Assembly (NCBI GenBank): GCA_025464645.1
Contig: JAODGF010000072.1
Coordinates: forward strand, 1 to 11,526
Origin: Methanosarcinales archaeon
GTDB taxonomy: Archaea; Halobacteriota; Syntropharchaeia; Alkanophagales; Methanospirareceae
Length of the DNA stretch: 11,526 nucleotides
Direction: 5' to 3'
Shown: positions 1-6,454 of the stretch, one piece after another
Layout of the letters: each line of letters begins with the position of its first letter
Numbering within the stretch: the first letter of the stretch is position 1
Position numbers and translations under genes: made by a program
Notes under the pieces: generated by a model
What the model saw: only the letters and a program-made list of their open reading frames with translations
Database searches by the model: none
What the model was told of the DNA's origin: nothing

Positions 1-977
1 GAATCAGAAAGCATCAATCCCCGGCACTCGATATGCCCCTTTGCATTTGCTCCTTCACCAATAACATCACCACGTGCGATGACCTTCGCACGGTCGGTAG
101 CAATCACCCTCGATATGATCTCAGACCTGCTCCCTTCGCCTTGAAGCACTGCTCTTGAACCCAAATCAATCTTCGTATTACCCAGGGCATAGACAATTGA
201 CTGAAATGTTGCCCTTGCATTTTTTCCCACGCAATAAGCGGTTGGATACATCTGAAGCGATTTCACAGGTGTCATTAAGATGTAGTTGCTGACAAAGACT
301 CCGTCATCCTCAATCACCACTGCGCTTCTTGGTCTGACTTCCATACCATGGCTCCAGTTGTGTATCATGGTAAAAGTAATCTTCGCGCCGCGCTTCACGT
401 AAAACTCAGAAACGCCGAGATGAAGTGCAGAATTGACTGCATGAGAGACGGAACAGCCGGTGATGATATGCAGTTCTGAGTCCTCCTCGGCAATTATAAT
501 GTTGTGCACCTTCTGCCCGATTTTATCGGTGGTGATGAACAGGCAGGACTGCACCGGCATCGTTACCTTTTTGCCTGCTTCTGACCTGATAAAGTACCCG
601 TGCGTCTGGTCTAATTCGACCTCAGCGGTGTATTTATCCATATCCACGGGAACCGCCTTCCACAGATAATCTTTTAGCCAATTATGCTTCTTCATCGCAT
701 CTGTCGTACTCATGAGCTCCAAACCCGGATATTTCACCTTTGAAAACACCACGGAACAATCTCGCTGTAAAAAAGAACCAGACCGGTCTTTTTCTGAAGG
801 TTCTATACCGGCGTCGAGCAGGTCTTGCTGATATTCCGCTGGAATTTCGTCCAGTGAGTTGAGTGCATCATGTTCCTCCCCGGTAGCATATTTCTCAATT
901 GTGATGTCCGCGCCTAAAGCTGCTTTTTTCGCCTTTGCACGTTCCGCAGCACGCTTAATTATATCTTTTTTAGTCAT
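1..977 (-). CDS. sufB: SufB/SufD-family Fe-S cluster assembly scaffold (3' end cut by window)
   Basis: Reading the minus strand from ATG 977 gives 325 open codons to the window edge, without a stop. The product matches the archaeal SufB/SufD family: a charged N-terminal helix (residues 1-20), the segment around residues 60-75 (EKDRSGSFLQ), then the beta-helix core with NWSHGMEVRPRS (207-218) and GHIECRGL (314-321), all typical of the family. Roughly 80-90 C-terminal residues are missing, and these include the region holding the cluster-assembly cysteine. In the family, SufB with SufC forms the scaffold complex that builds Fe-S clusters in the cytoplasm. The start overlaps the sufC stop as ATGA (974-977), which points to translational coupling. 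A two-gene sufCB module is the usual minimal archaeal form. SufB and SufD cannot be firmly separated without the C-terminus; as the only visible partner of SufC, SufB is preferred. Confidence 0.9.
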   Translation of the reverse strand, partial: MTKKDIIKRAAERAKAKKAALGADITIEKYATGEEHDALNSLDEIPAEYQQDLLDAGIEPSEKDRSGSFLQRDCSVVFSKVKYPGLELMSTTDAMKKHNWLKDYLWKAVPVDMDKYTAEVELDQTHGYFIRSEAGKKVTMPVQSCLFITTDKIGQKVHNIIIAEEDSELHIITGCSVSHAVNSALHLGVSEFYVKRGAKITFTMIHNWSHGMEVRPRSAVVIEDDGVFVSNYILMTPVKSLQMYPTAYCVGKNARATFQSIVYALGNTKIDLGSRAVLQGEGSRSEIISRVIATDRAKVIARGDVIGEGANAKGHIECRGLMLSD

Positions 978-1735
978 ACAGTTCCCACCTCTTTACTACA
1001 TAACTCTACACATTTTTCAAAACCATTCTCCATGACGTTCTTTGTTATCTCGTCAGGCATCCCGGAACAAGCTATCCGTCCTTCAAGCATCACATGTGCA
1101 CGGTCTGCCTTTATGTAACGCATTATAGACCCACTATGAGTAATTATAAGCCCTGCCTTCTTTCTTTTACTCGGCATCTTGTTTCTATCCAGAAGCTCAC
1201 TCATTATCCCGCCTATGAGCTCTATGTTCTCGATGTCCACGCCAGAGTCTGGTTCGTCGAACATGATGAAGTCCGGGGATTGTGCGAGCAGTTGCAGGAT
1301 CTCCGACCTTTTGACCTCGCCACCTGAAAAGCCAAGGTTCACATCCCGGTTCAAGAAATCAACCGAGATATTAAGCCTTTTTGCAAGTTCTATCACGTCT
1401 TCATCTATTTTCTCCTCTTTTCTTCCCTGTGCGATATTCACCATATCGCCGAGCTTCACACCTCTTATCTCAGGTGGGTGCTGGAAGGACATGCCCATCC
1501 CTAATTTCACACGTTCGTTGGTTGGTAATCTGGTTATATCAACGCCTTTAAACGTTATACACCCTTTTTTGACTTTATAATTAGGCAGACCAAGGATTGT
1601 CATCAGAAGCGTTGTTTTTCCACAGCCATTGGGTCCAAATAAAACATGCACCTCCCCTCGCTCGATATTAAGCGTTAACTTCCTTATAATTTCCTTCCCT
1701 TCCACATCAACAGTCAAATCTTTTATTTCCAGCAT
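974..1735 (-). CDS. sufC: SufC, ABC-type ATPase of Fe-S cluster assembly
   Basis: This is a complete 253-residue ABC ATPase, the usual SufC length. Walker A is GPNGCGKT (34-41), the Q-loop glutamine is in SFQHPPEIRG (Q85), the signature is FSGGE (136-140) preceded by NLG, Walker B is FIMFDEPDSGVD (156-167) and the switch histidine is H200 (IITHSG). The SFQHPPEI and FSGGEVKRSE segments are characteristic of SufC rather than of transporter ATPases, and no permease gene is near. SufC powers conformational change of the SufB scaffold in the cytoplasm. It is the first gene of the operon. The ATG lacks an obvious Shine-Dalgarno sequence, and a TATA-like element sits about 32-42 bases upstream, so a short-leader or leaderless message is likely. 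It is transcribed divergently from the fwd cluster, whose products contain many Fe-S clusters. Confidence 0.95.
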   Translation of the reverse strand: MLEIKDLTVDVEGKEIIRKLTLNIERGEVHVLFGPNGCGKTTLLMTILGLPNYKVKKGCITFKGVDITRLPTNERVKLGMGMSFQHPPEIRGVKLGDMVNIAQGRKEEKIDEDVIELAKRLNISVDFLNRDVNLGFSGGEVKRSEILQLLAQSPDFIMFDEPDSGVDIENIELIGGIMSELLDRNKMPSKRKKAGLIITHSGSIMRYIKADRAHVMLEGRIACSGMPDEITKNVMENGFEKCVELCSKEVGTV

Positions 1736-1766
1736 TTTTTATTCGTACACTATTTTGAATATTTAA

Positions 1767-1777
1767 CTTAAATAAAG
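1767..1777 (-). promoter_or_regulatory. Putative TATA element for sufCB
   Basis: Read on the minus strand, CTTTATTTAAG lies 32-42 bases upstream of the sufC ATG (1735). That is where an archaeal TATA box would sit if transcription began within about ten bases of the start codon. No ribosome site precedes sufC, which agrees with a short leader. The call rests on sequence resemblance and spacing only. Confidence 0.4.
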
Positions 1778-1828
1778 ATAAGATGGCACGTGAACTTCGT
1801 GAACCTGGTGTAACGGGGAAAAAAATAC

Positions 1829-1843
1829 CGAAAGATTTATATG
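1829..1843 (+). promoter_or_regulatory. Putative BRE/TATA promoter of the fwd operon
   Basis: CGAAAG followed by ATTTATATG resembles an archaeal BRE plus TATA box. The TATA core (TTTATATG, 1836-1843) is about 30-38 bases before the fwdD ATG at 1874, so transcription would start within roughly ten bases of the codon. There is no Shine-Dalgarno before fwdD, while the later genes of the operon mostly have one. This fits a nearly leaderless first gene. Confidence 0.5.
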
Positions 1844-1873
1844 TTTATTCATACGAATTAAAAACTGATAAAA

Positions 1874-2254
1874 ATGGGGACAAAAGTGAAGTTGATAAGT
1901 GGGAGAACAATTGTACAGGGGCAAAATTTAGACAATAAGCTCTCGGAGGAATACTTCAATGAAGTGGCAACTTGTGAGATGAGCAAAGAAGATATGGAAA
2001 GACTGGGCGTGGCAGCGGAGGAGCATGTGAAGGTGAAAACGAGTTTTGGAGAGGTGGTGGTGAAGGCGAAGGAAAAAGCGGGAACTCCGGCAGGGATTAT
2101 TTTCATCCCCATGGGTCCCTGGGCAAATGCATTAGTTAGCGGAAACACACACGGTGCCGGTATGCCCCAGTATAAGGGTATAGATGCGGAGATAGAGCCC
2201 ACTGAGGAGGAAGTGTTGCACGTAAAAGATTTGATGAAGACGTATATGAAATAG
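1874..2254 (+). CDS. fwdD: Formylmethanofuran dehydrogenase subunit D
   Basis: The 126-residue protein is the small molybdopterin-dinucleotide-binding subunit of formylmethanofuran dehydrogenase. It starts with a short beta strand (KVKLISGRTI), and its most diagnostic stretch is PAGIIFIPMGPWANALVSG (72-90) followed by NTHGAGMPQYKG (91-102), close to family consensus. The domain is the beta-barrel that in formate dehydrogenases forms the C-terminus of the catalytic chain; here it is a separate polypeptide that completes FwdB and helps hold the W/Mo-pterin cofactor. It is the first gene of the operon, 16 bases before fwdB, with no ribosome site and a TATA element just upstream. The W-type (fwd) versus Mo-type (fmd) assignment cannot be read from sequence; the fwd name is used for convenience. 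Confidence 0.93.
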   Translation: MGTKVKLISGRTIVQGQNLDNKLSEEYFNEVATCEMSKEDMERLGVAAEEHVKVKTSFGEVVVKAKEKAGTPAGIIFIPMGPWANALVSGNTHGAGMPQYKGIDAEIEPTEEEVLHVKDLMKTYMK

Positions 2255-2270
2255 GAGGTAAAAAGGGAAA

Positions 2271-3572
2271 ATGGTAGAAATTACGGATGTGGTATGCTCC
2301 TTGTGTGGGTGCGTATGCGACGACATCGTGGTGGAAGTAGAGGATAACAAAGTGACGAAGGTGAAGGGAGCATGTGCAGTGGGAAAGAGCAAGTTAATGG
2401 GGCATGGGAGAATAGAAAGCCCTGCGATAAGAGAGAACGGCAGTTTGAAGGACTGTTCTTACGATGAAGCAATAAAGAAGGCTGCGGAGATACTTGCGGC
2501 TGCGAGGAGACCTCTTCTGTACGGCTGGAGTTCTACGGTTTGCGAGGCGGACAAAGTGGGAGTAGAACTTGCAGAGGAGATAGGCGCGGTTATAGATAAT
2601 ACTGCTTCGGTATGTCACGGACCTTCAGTGCTGGCGATTCAGGATGTAGGTCTTCCAAGTTGCACGCTGGGAGAGGTAAAAAACCGTGCGGACCTCGTTA
2701 TATACTGGGGTGCGAATCCAGCTGCTGCGCATGCAAATCACATGAAGCGCTACTCATATATCTCAAAGGGGTACTGGACAGAAGAGGGTAAAAAGAACAA
2801 GAAGCTGGTCGTGGTGGACGTAAGGAAGACAGCGACGGCAAAGATGGCGGACGTGTTCTTGCAGATAGAGCAAGGGAAAGATTATCTGGTGTTCTCGGCG
2901 TTACGGGCTATGCTGTATGGCTATGAAGATGTGGTGCCGGAAGAAGTAGGTGGCATATCAAAGAAGGACCTGTTAGAGACCGTGCGGATGATGAAAGAAG
3001 CGAAGTTCGGGATAATCTTCTTTGGTATGGGCGTGACGCACACTGGAGCAAGGCACAACAACATCGTTAATGCGATACAAACGACGAGAGCAGCTCATAC
3101 GCACACTAAATTTAACATAATGCCGATGAGAGGGCATTACAACGTAGCGGGAATTAATCAGGTATGCACGTGGGAGACCGGGTATCCGTTTGCCGTTGAC
3201 TTATCACGCGGTTATGCGTGGTACAACCCGGGGGAACACTCAGCTACTGACCTTTTAGTACGGCGTGAATGTGATGCGGCGTTGATAATTGCTTCTGACC
3301 CCGGAGCGCATTTCCCGGGTGAGTCAATAAGACACCTCGCGAAGATTCCGGTTATTCAGATAGACCCATTTCCTAATCCGACGACCGAATTTGCAGATGT
3401 TGTCATTCCGGCTGCGATAAGTGGTGTGGAAGCGGAAGGGAACGTCTATCGGATGGACAATATTCCTATAAGACTGCGGAAGTTGGTAGATACAGAGTAC
3501 ATGGCGGATGAGGAGATAATGGAAGGGATACTGGAAGAAGTGAGGGCGATAAAGGGAAAGGAGAGCGAGTAA
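2271..3572 (+). CDS. fwdB: Formylmethanofuran dehydrogenase subunit B (W/Mo catalytic subunit)
   Basis: The 433-residue protein is of normal length for FwdB/FmdB. The N-terminus has the [4Fe-4S] motif C9-x2-C12-x3-C16 with C35 further on (VKGACAVGK). TASVCHGPS (111-119) carries C115, the position that ligates tungsten or molybdenum; the codon is TGT, so this is the cysteine and not the selenocysteine form. The C-terminal part (IQIDPFPNPTTEFADVVIP, GVEAEGNVYRMDN) follows the molybdopterin-oxidoreductase fold. With FwdD it reduces CO2 to formate, which reaches FwdA through an internal channel; the reverse direction serves methane oxidation. A strong AGGAGG site (2253-2258) fixes the ATG. The stop is followed one base later by the ATG of a 54-codon gene. 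Confidence 0.96.
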   Translation: MVEITDVVCSLCGCVCDDIVVEVEDNKVTKVKGACAVGKSKLMGHGRIESPAIRENGSLKDCSYDEAIKKAAEILAAARRPLLYGWSSTVCEADKVGVELAEEIGAVIDNTASVCHGPSVLAIQDVGLPSCTLGEVKNRADLVIYWGANPAAAHANHMKRYSYISKGYWTEEGKKNKKLVVVDVRKTATAKMADVFLQIEQGKDYLVFSALRAMLYGYEDVVPEEVGGISKKDLLETVRMMKEAKFGIIFFGMGVTHTGARHNNIVNAIQTTRAAHTHTKFNIMPMRGHYNVAGINQVCTWETGYPFAVDLSRGYAWYNPGEHSATDLLVRRECDAALIIASDPGAHFPGESIRHLAKIPVIQIDPFPNPTTEFADVVIPAAISGVEAEGNVYRMDNIPIRLRKLVDTEYMADEEIMEGILEEVRAIKGKESE

Positions 3573-3573
3573 A

Positions 3574-3738
3574 ATGGTTGAAACGGTGTTAATTGCTTTA
3601 ATATCCCCTATTTATGCTTTCTTAATTACCATAATCGTTGAACTGTTCAGGATAGGGAGAATTCTTGGTGCACACACGGAAGTGATTAGAAGATGGGGAG
3701 AAGGGCTGAAAAAGAGCCATATAGCTGGGGATATATAA
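3574..3738 (+). CDS. Small single-helix membrane protein inside the fwd operon
   Basis: This 54-codon reading frame starts one base after the fwdB stop (TAAAATG) and ends 13 bases before fwdA. Residues 4-24 are strongly hydrophobic (TVLIALISPIYAFLITIIVEL) and would form one membrane helix; the tail is basic and polar (FRIGRILGAHTEVIRRWGEGLKKSHIAGDI). The translation runs cleanly and looks protein-like. Tight coupling to fwdB, intact length and operon position support a real gene. I do not recognise the family, and no such subunit belongs to the canonical Fwd/Fmd complex, which is cytoplasmic. A membrane anchor or adaptor for the complex is an inference. It could also be an unrelated small protein carried along. 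The ribosome site would be the GGGAAAGGAGAG run (3553-3564) inside the end of fwdB. Confidence 0.7.
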   Translation: MVETVLIALISPIYAFLITIIVELFRIGRILGAHTEVIRRWGEGLKKSHIAGDI

Positions 3739-3751
3739 AGGGGGTTAAAAA

Positions 3752-5446
3752 ATGGTAGAAGGTGAATTATTGATACGGAACGGAGTTGTTTACGACCCAA
3801 TAAATGGCGTGAACGGAGAGAAGAAGGACATTTGCATTCGTGATGGTAAAGTAGTGGAAGAGGTAAGAAATCCGAAGGTAATAGATGCCGAGGGGAGAGT
3901 GGTGATGCCCGGTGGTGTGGACATTCATGCGCACATTGCCGGTGGTAAAGTAAATGCAGGAAGGCTTTTCAGACCTGAGGATGGAAGGAAAGGAAGAGAA
4001 GCAAAGACAAAAGTTTGCAGAGCACAATCAGGCTATTCAGTGCCGAATACGTTTGCTACGGGCTACCGATATGCGAAGATGGGCTATACATTCGTGATGG
4101 AGGCGGCAATGCCACCACTTGCAGCAAGACATACGCACGAGGAGATAGTGGATATTCCTATATTAGACAATGCAGCAATGCCGCTCATTGATAATAACTG
4201 GATGACGATGGATTACGTGAAGAGCGGGGATATGGACCTGCTTGCAGCTTATGTCGCATGGATAATAAAGGCAACAAAGGGATACGGCGTAAAAATAGTG
4301 AATCCTGGAGGAACAGAGGCGTGGGCATGGGCAAAGAACTGCGATTTGAATGATGCAGTGCCTTATTTCGATGTTACGCCTGCGGAGATAGTAAAGAGTT
4401 TGGCAGTGGCGAATGAGAAGTTCGAGATGCCACATAGCATCCACGTGCATGGGAATATGCTCGGGCATCCGGGTAACTATGAAGTCACGACATCAACTTA
4501 TGACCTCGTGAAAGGAATAAAACCGTATAGAGACCGCCCGACTATGCACGCGACACACACACAGTTTCATTCTTACGGTGGGACGACATGGGGTGATTTC
4601 GAGTCGAAGGCAGGAGCTATTGCAGATTATGTAAACAAAAACGAACACGTTAGCATTGACCTCGGGTCTGTAATATTAGGTGATACGACTACAATGACCG
4701 CAGATGGACCAATGGAATACAGTTTGTATCAGATAACAGGTCGCAAATGGACAAATCACGATGTGGAGCTTGAGACGGGCTCAGGAATAACACCATTCCT
4801 GTATTCCGGGAAAGTGTCAGTGCATACAATTCAATGGGCAATAGGTCAGGAACTGGCATTGCTGATTAAAGACCCGTGGAAGGTTGCACTTACGACTGAC
4901 CATCCAAATGCCGGTCCGTTTATCGGGTATCCAATCATTATCTCAATGCTGATGAGCAAGCGCAGGAGAGACGAATCGGCGGCAGATATGCACAAGGCAA
5001 TATATGACAGGGCAGCGCTGCCTTCAATAGACCGTGAGTATGACTTATATGAGATAGCGATAGTAACCAGGGGAATGACTGCGAAGACGCTGGGACTGCA
5101 TGAACATGGAAAAGGTCATCTTGGCGTTGGTGCAGACGGTGACGTTGCAATTTACGATATCTCACCGGAGGAGCGCGATGCGGGAAGAATACAGAAGGCG
5201 TTCTTGAACACAAAATACACGATAAAAGGCGGTGAAGTAGTGGTAAAAGACGGCGAGGTAGTAGCGACACCAGCGGGAAAGACGTATTTCGTAACGCCGG
5301 AATGTGACGAAAAGCTGACGGATGAGATGATGGAGAAGTTGAAGGACAAGTTTGAGCATTACTACTCGGTGACTTTCAATAATTACCCGGTTCAGGACGC
5401 ATACGTGCCGAATCCTTATGAGATAAAAGCGCCATGGAGAAGCTAA
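3752..5446 (+). CDS. fwdA: Formylmethanofuran dehydrogenase subunit A (amidohydrolase)
   Basis: This complete 564-residue protein of the amidohydrolase superfamily is of usual FwdA length. GGVDIHAHIAGG gives the metal-binding H59-x-H61 pair. K181 in GYGVKIVNPGG is the likely carboxylated lysine bridging the two zinc ions; further likely ligands are among H231/H233 (SIHVHGN) and H267/H269 (MHATHTQFHSYGG), and D383 in TTDHPN is the expected catalytic/metal aspartate. In the family this subunit condenses formate, delivered from FwdB, with methanofuran, or hydrolyses formylmethanofuran in the oxidative direction. GGGGG (3741-3745) precedes the ATG as a ribosome site. It lies downstream of the small membrane gene and 18 bases before fwdC. 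No damage is visible. Confidence 0.96.
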   Translation: MVEGELLIRNGVVYDPINGVNGEKKDICIRDGKVVEEVRNPKVIDAEGRVVMPGGVDIHAHIAGGKVNAGRLFRPEDGRKGREAKTKVCRAQSGYSVPNTFATGYRYAKMGYTFVMEAAMPPLAARHTHEEIVDIPILDNAAMPLIDNNWMTMDYVKSGDMDLLAAYVAWIIKATKGYGVKIVNPGGTEAWAWAKNCDLNDAVPYFDVTPAEIVKSLAVANEKFEMPHSIHVHGNMLGHPGNYEVTTSTYDLVKGIKPYRDRPTMHATHTQFHSYGGTTWGDFESKAGAIADYVNKNEHVSIDLGSVILGDTTTMTADGPMEYSLYQITGRKWTNHDVELETGSGITPFLYSGKVSVHTIQWAIGQELALLIKDPWKVALTTDHPNAGPFIGYPIIISMLMSKRRRDESAADMHKAIYDRAALPSIDREYDLYEIAIVTRGMTAKTLGLHEHGKGHLGVGADGDVAIYDISPEERDAGRIQKAFLNTKYTIKGGEVVVKDGEVVATPAGKTYFVTPECDEKLTDEMMEKLKDKFEHYYSVTFNNYPVQDAYVPNPYEIKAPWRS

Positions 5447-5464
5447 TAGAGGAGGGAAGAAAAA

Positions 5465-6250
5465 ATGCAGACAATAAGATTAAAGCTGAAGGAAGAAGTT
5501 ACGGGTGGAAAAGCAAGAATACCTGTTGAGGCGGATTCATTGACGCCAGATAAACTGTTTGGCAAGAACGAAGCGGAGATAAAAGCTGTGAAAGTCTGGT
5601 GGGGCAATCGCGAAGAGGATACTGGAGACCTGTTTGATGTGAGCGTGGAAGGAGAAGCCGGGAGTGCGGAAGAAGTGAAGATAGTGATGGAAGGCGACTT
5701 GTCGAGGGTAAAGCATATAGGCGATGGTATGAAAGCAGGCGAGATAGAGGCAATTGGCGACGTGGACATGCACTGCGGTGCGATGATGTCTGGGGGTAAA
5801 ATAACGGTGAAGGGAAATGCAGATTGCTGGGCAGGTCGCGAAATGCGTGGCGGAGAGCTGATTATAGAAGGTGATGCAGGAGATAACCTATGTGCGATGT
5901 ATAGAGGCGAGATGACCGGAATGACCGGCGGTAAAGTTGTCGTGGGGGGAGATGCAGGTGAATGTGTCGGACAATACATGGCAGGGGGGGAGATATTGAT
6001 AAAGGGTAATGCGAATATTCTCACGGGATTGAACATGAAAGGCGGTAAAATAACGATAGAGGGGGATGCTGTAATGCCCGGTGCTGATATGACCGGTGGC
6101 GAGATAACGGTGAAAGGTAAGGTGCAGGATATGATGCCTTCGTTCAGGTTCGTGGAGACTACAACAATAGAAGGCGAGGAATATAAGAAATACATTGGCG
6201 ACCTCGCAATGACGGAGAAGCGGGCAAAAGGTGTGCTGTACGTGAAGTGA
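5465..6250 (+). CDS. fwdC: Formylmethanofuran dehydrogenase subunit C
   Basis: The 261-residue protein has the FwdC fold related to the glutamate-synthase alpha C-terminal domain: a right-handed beta-helix with repeats of the form GGxIxVxGDA. Repeats start near residues 110, 129, 155, 174, 193 and 211, about 19 residues apart apart from one longer step (GGKITVKGNA, GGELIIEGDA, GGKVVVGGDA, GGEILIKGNA, GGKITIEGDA, GGEITVKGK). In the family FwdC is a structural core holding FwdA against the FwdB/D unit. A GAGGAGGG site (5449-5456) precedes the ATG by eight bases. It is the last visible gene of the operon and is followed by a terminator-like hairpin. fwdE and the polyferredoxin genes F/G/H must lie elsewhere if they exist. 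Confidence 0.95.
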   Translation: MQTIRLKLKEEVTGGKARIPVEADSLTPDKLFGKNEAEIKAVKVWWGNREEDTGDLFDVSVEGEAGSAEEVKIVMEGDLSRVKHIGDGMKAGEIEAIGDVDMHCGAMMSGGKITVKGNADCWAGREMRGGELIIEGDAGDNLCAMYRGEMTGMTGGKVVVGGDAGECVGQYMAGGEILIKGNANILTGLNMKGGKITIEGDAVMPGADMTGGEITVKGKVQDMMPSFRFVETTTIEGEEYKKYIGDLAMTEKRAKGVLYVK

Positions 6251-6265
6251 GAAGCACACCTATTC

Positions 6266-6440
6266 TCACCCTTCCTGAAGTGCTGGGTCGCAGGGGAAAT
6301 CCTTTTTCACCTTTTCCCAAAGCTGGTCTAGTGCCGCGTCTCGATGAACTACTGGCACTTCTGAATTGACCTACTGAGGGTCTTCACTAAGTCAAAGGTA
6401 GCCTTCAGCACTCTGCCCAAATTCCCCTTCGGGGGCACTC
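6266..6440 (-). pseudogene. Possible decayed gene fragment between fwdC and the protease
   Basis: On the minus strand two short frames read like pieces of one protein. From about 6440 a frame gives GNLGRVLKATFDLVKTLSRS and stops at a TAG near 6351; an overlapping frame, open from 6370 to a TGA at 6266-6268, gives SEVPVVHRDAALDQLWEKV followed by KKDFPCDPALQEG. Neither has a convincing start or ribosome site, and joining them needs a frameshift around 6355-6370. The second frame in particular has the residue balance of a real soluble protein. The family is not recognised. It may also be chance coding potential in a 200-base spacer. Confidence 0.35.
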
Positions 6441-6454
6441 TTTTTTATTTTTTT
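6424..6454 (+). terminator. Terminator-like hairpin and T-tract after the fwd operon
   Basis: CCCC-TTCG-GGGG (6424-6435) forms a four-pair stem closed by a stable UUCG tetraloop. After five further bases come T6-A-T7 (6441-6454). T-rich tracts are the main archaeal termination signal and the hairpin resembles an intrinsic terminator. It lies about 175 bases after the fwdC stop, in the correct orientation, and abuts the end of the converging protease gene. Confidence 0.6.

Noticed and set aside
1179..1580. A 133-codon open frame on the plus strand inside sufC
   Set aside because: It lies antisense to an ABC ATPase with all motifs intact; serine/proline-rich shadow composition and no ribosome site.
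2612..2618. Possible selenocysteine at the W/Mo-binding position of FwdB
   Set aside because: Some methanogens use selenocysteine here, but the codon in TASVCHGPS is TGT, an ordinary cysteine.
5443..6195. A 250-codon open frame on the minus strand opposite fwdC
   Set aside because: It is the antisense shadow of the repetitive fwdC gene; its serine/proline-rich, periodic composition mirrors the GGxIxVxGDA repeats, and fwdC has a ribosome site and clear family match.
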